Source: Pseudomonas crudilactis
Lineage (GTDB): Bacteria > Pseudomonadota > Gammaproteobacteria > Pseudomonadales > Pseudomonadaceae
Direction of reading: 5' to 3'
Length of the DNA: 64,000 bases
Assembly (NCBI RefSeq): GCF_013433315.1
Contig: NZ_WXVV01000002.1
Span: 124,001 to 188,000 of the forward strand
Below are positions 63,397 through 64,000 of this stretch, in pieces; position 1 is the first letter of the stretch, and every line of letters begins with the position of its first letter. Under the pieces are notes generated by a model. It saw nothing but the letters and a program-made list of their open reading frames with translations. It was not told the origin of the DNA and did not search any database. A program made the translations under genes and the position numbers.

Positions 63397-63630
63397 TCGA
63401 CGTCTGCCCAGCACTTCGGCAGCAATGACTGCCGCACGCTGGACAACTGCTAATTCACCAGTCAAAGGCCTCAGACCTCCGTTGTCATGCCTTATTTCCT
63501 GGGGCTGCGCCTGCCCAAGGCCAGAGCATCATCTGAAAACCGTGGGCAAACAAAAGATAGTCAGGCGCTAAACCCCGTCGACGGTCACAATACAAACAAC
63601 GCTATTCAGCACTGATACGGACATTGGCAC

Positions 63631-64000
63631 ATGGAAGAAAACAGAAGGCCCATCAAGACGCGTTCGGCGGGTTGGGCAAGGCGCATTACGGATGTGTTGG
63701 TCAAACGCGATATTTCCCCTAATCAAATCTCTGTCGTCAGCATGCCCTTCGCGCTGTTTGGCGCGATAACGCTGAACATCGACAACGGCGTGGCGGGTTC
63801 GATCTGCTGCATCATCGGCATTCAATTGCGCCTGTTGTGCAACCTGTTCGACGGCATGGTGGCCATCGAAGGCGGTAAGCAATCCGCCATCGGTAGCCTG
63901 TACAACGAGTTTCCCGATCGTGTTGCGGACAGTCTGCTGATCGTTGGGCTGGGTTACGCCATTGGGCAATCCGATCTTGGCTGGTTTGCTGCACTGGCCG
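63631..64000 (+). CDS. CDP-alcohol phosphatidyltransferase-like membrane protein (cut by window end)
   Basis: The frame is open from ATG 63631 to the window edge (123 codons). It begins MEENRRPIKTRSAGWARRIT and has hydrophobic helices at about residues 33-60. The family motif spacing D-x2-DG-x2-AR-x8-G-x3-D-x3-D is kept in NLFDGMVAIEGGKQSAIG followed by SLYNEFPD, but the first Asp is Asn, Arg is Ile and the third Asp is Asn. Such enzymes transfer a phosphoalcohol to or from CDP-linked lipids. The protein continues beyond 64000. Confidence 0.75.
   Translation, partial: MEENRRPIKTRSAGWARRITDVLVKRDISPNQISVVSMPFALFGAITLNIDNGVAGSICCIIGIQLRLLCNLFDGMVAIEGGKQSAIGSLYNEFPDRVADSLLIVGLGYAIGQSDLGWFAALA

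Overview
The window reads as chromosomal DNA of a fluorescent-group Pseudomonas. The left end holds the pseudomonad housekeeping block gltS / rph / yicC-gmk-rpoZ-spoT-ridA / exbB-exbD-tonB / oxyR-recG. Gene density and GC are high, and the gene ends carry pseudomonad REP-type palindromes. No rRNA, tRNA or CRISPR array was seen.

Layout. (1) 1-17,000 is core: glutamate transport, RNA and stringent-response genes (rph, yicC, gmk, rpoZ, spoT, ridA), a TonB energising operon, the peroxide sensor OxyR, RecG, an HDOD signalling protein and REP-like palindromes. (2) 17,000-33,940 is an accessory region. It has a DUF6124 gene behind a strongly structured leader, then about 16 kb of leftward genes. These include two operons of secreted or periplasmic proteins with recurring domains, an odd alpha/beta-hydrolase/PEP-synthase-like fusion next to a membrane-anchored SDR protein, a large multi-domain peptidoglycan hydrolase, and a VgrG. 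(3) 33,967-56,043 is a complete leftward type VI secretion (T6SS) cluster. Its order is tssA-B-C-E-[PAAR-effector-immunity]-F-G-H(clpV)-sigma54 activator-small lipoprotein-fha-tssJ-K-L-M-phosphatase-kinase, which matches my memory of P. aeruginosa HSI-II with a PAAR module inserted between tssE and tssF. No hcp gene is present. (4) 56,758-63,396 is a rightward vgrG operon (vgrG, DUF4123 adaptor, lipoprotein, class 3 lipase, second lipoprotein). (5) The right edge cuts a CDP-alcohol phosphatidyltransferase-like gene.

How it fits together. The core cluster encodes sheath (TssBC), baseplate (TssEFG, TssK), membrane complex (TssJLM), recycling ATPase (ClpV), phosphorylation control (kinase, phosphatase, FHA protein) and a sigma54 activator. 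Three separate effector modules load it: a PAAR-linked NlpC/P60-like enzyme with a two-helix membrane protein; a VgrG-linked protein combining NlpC/P60-like, M23-like and lysozyme-like domains, surrounded by periplasmic proteins with LprI-like, Sel1-like and an unnamed shared domain; and a VgrG/DUF4123-linked lipase flanked by two related lipoproteins. I infer that the secreted small proteins are immunity proteins, including spare copies at 17.8-21.5 kb. Start codons were chosen from Shine-Dalgarno spacing and family start points; several are GTG or TTG.
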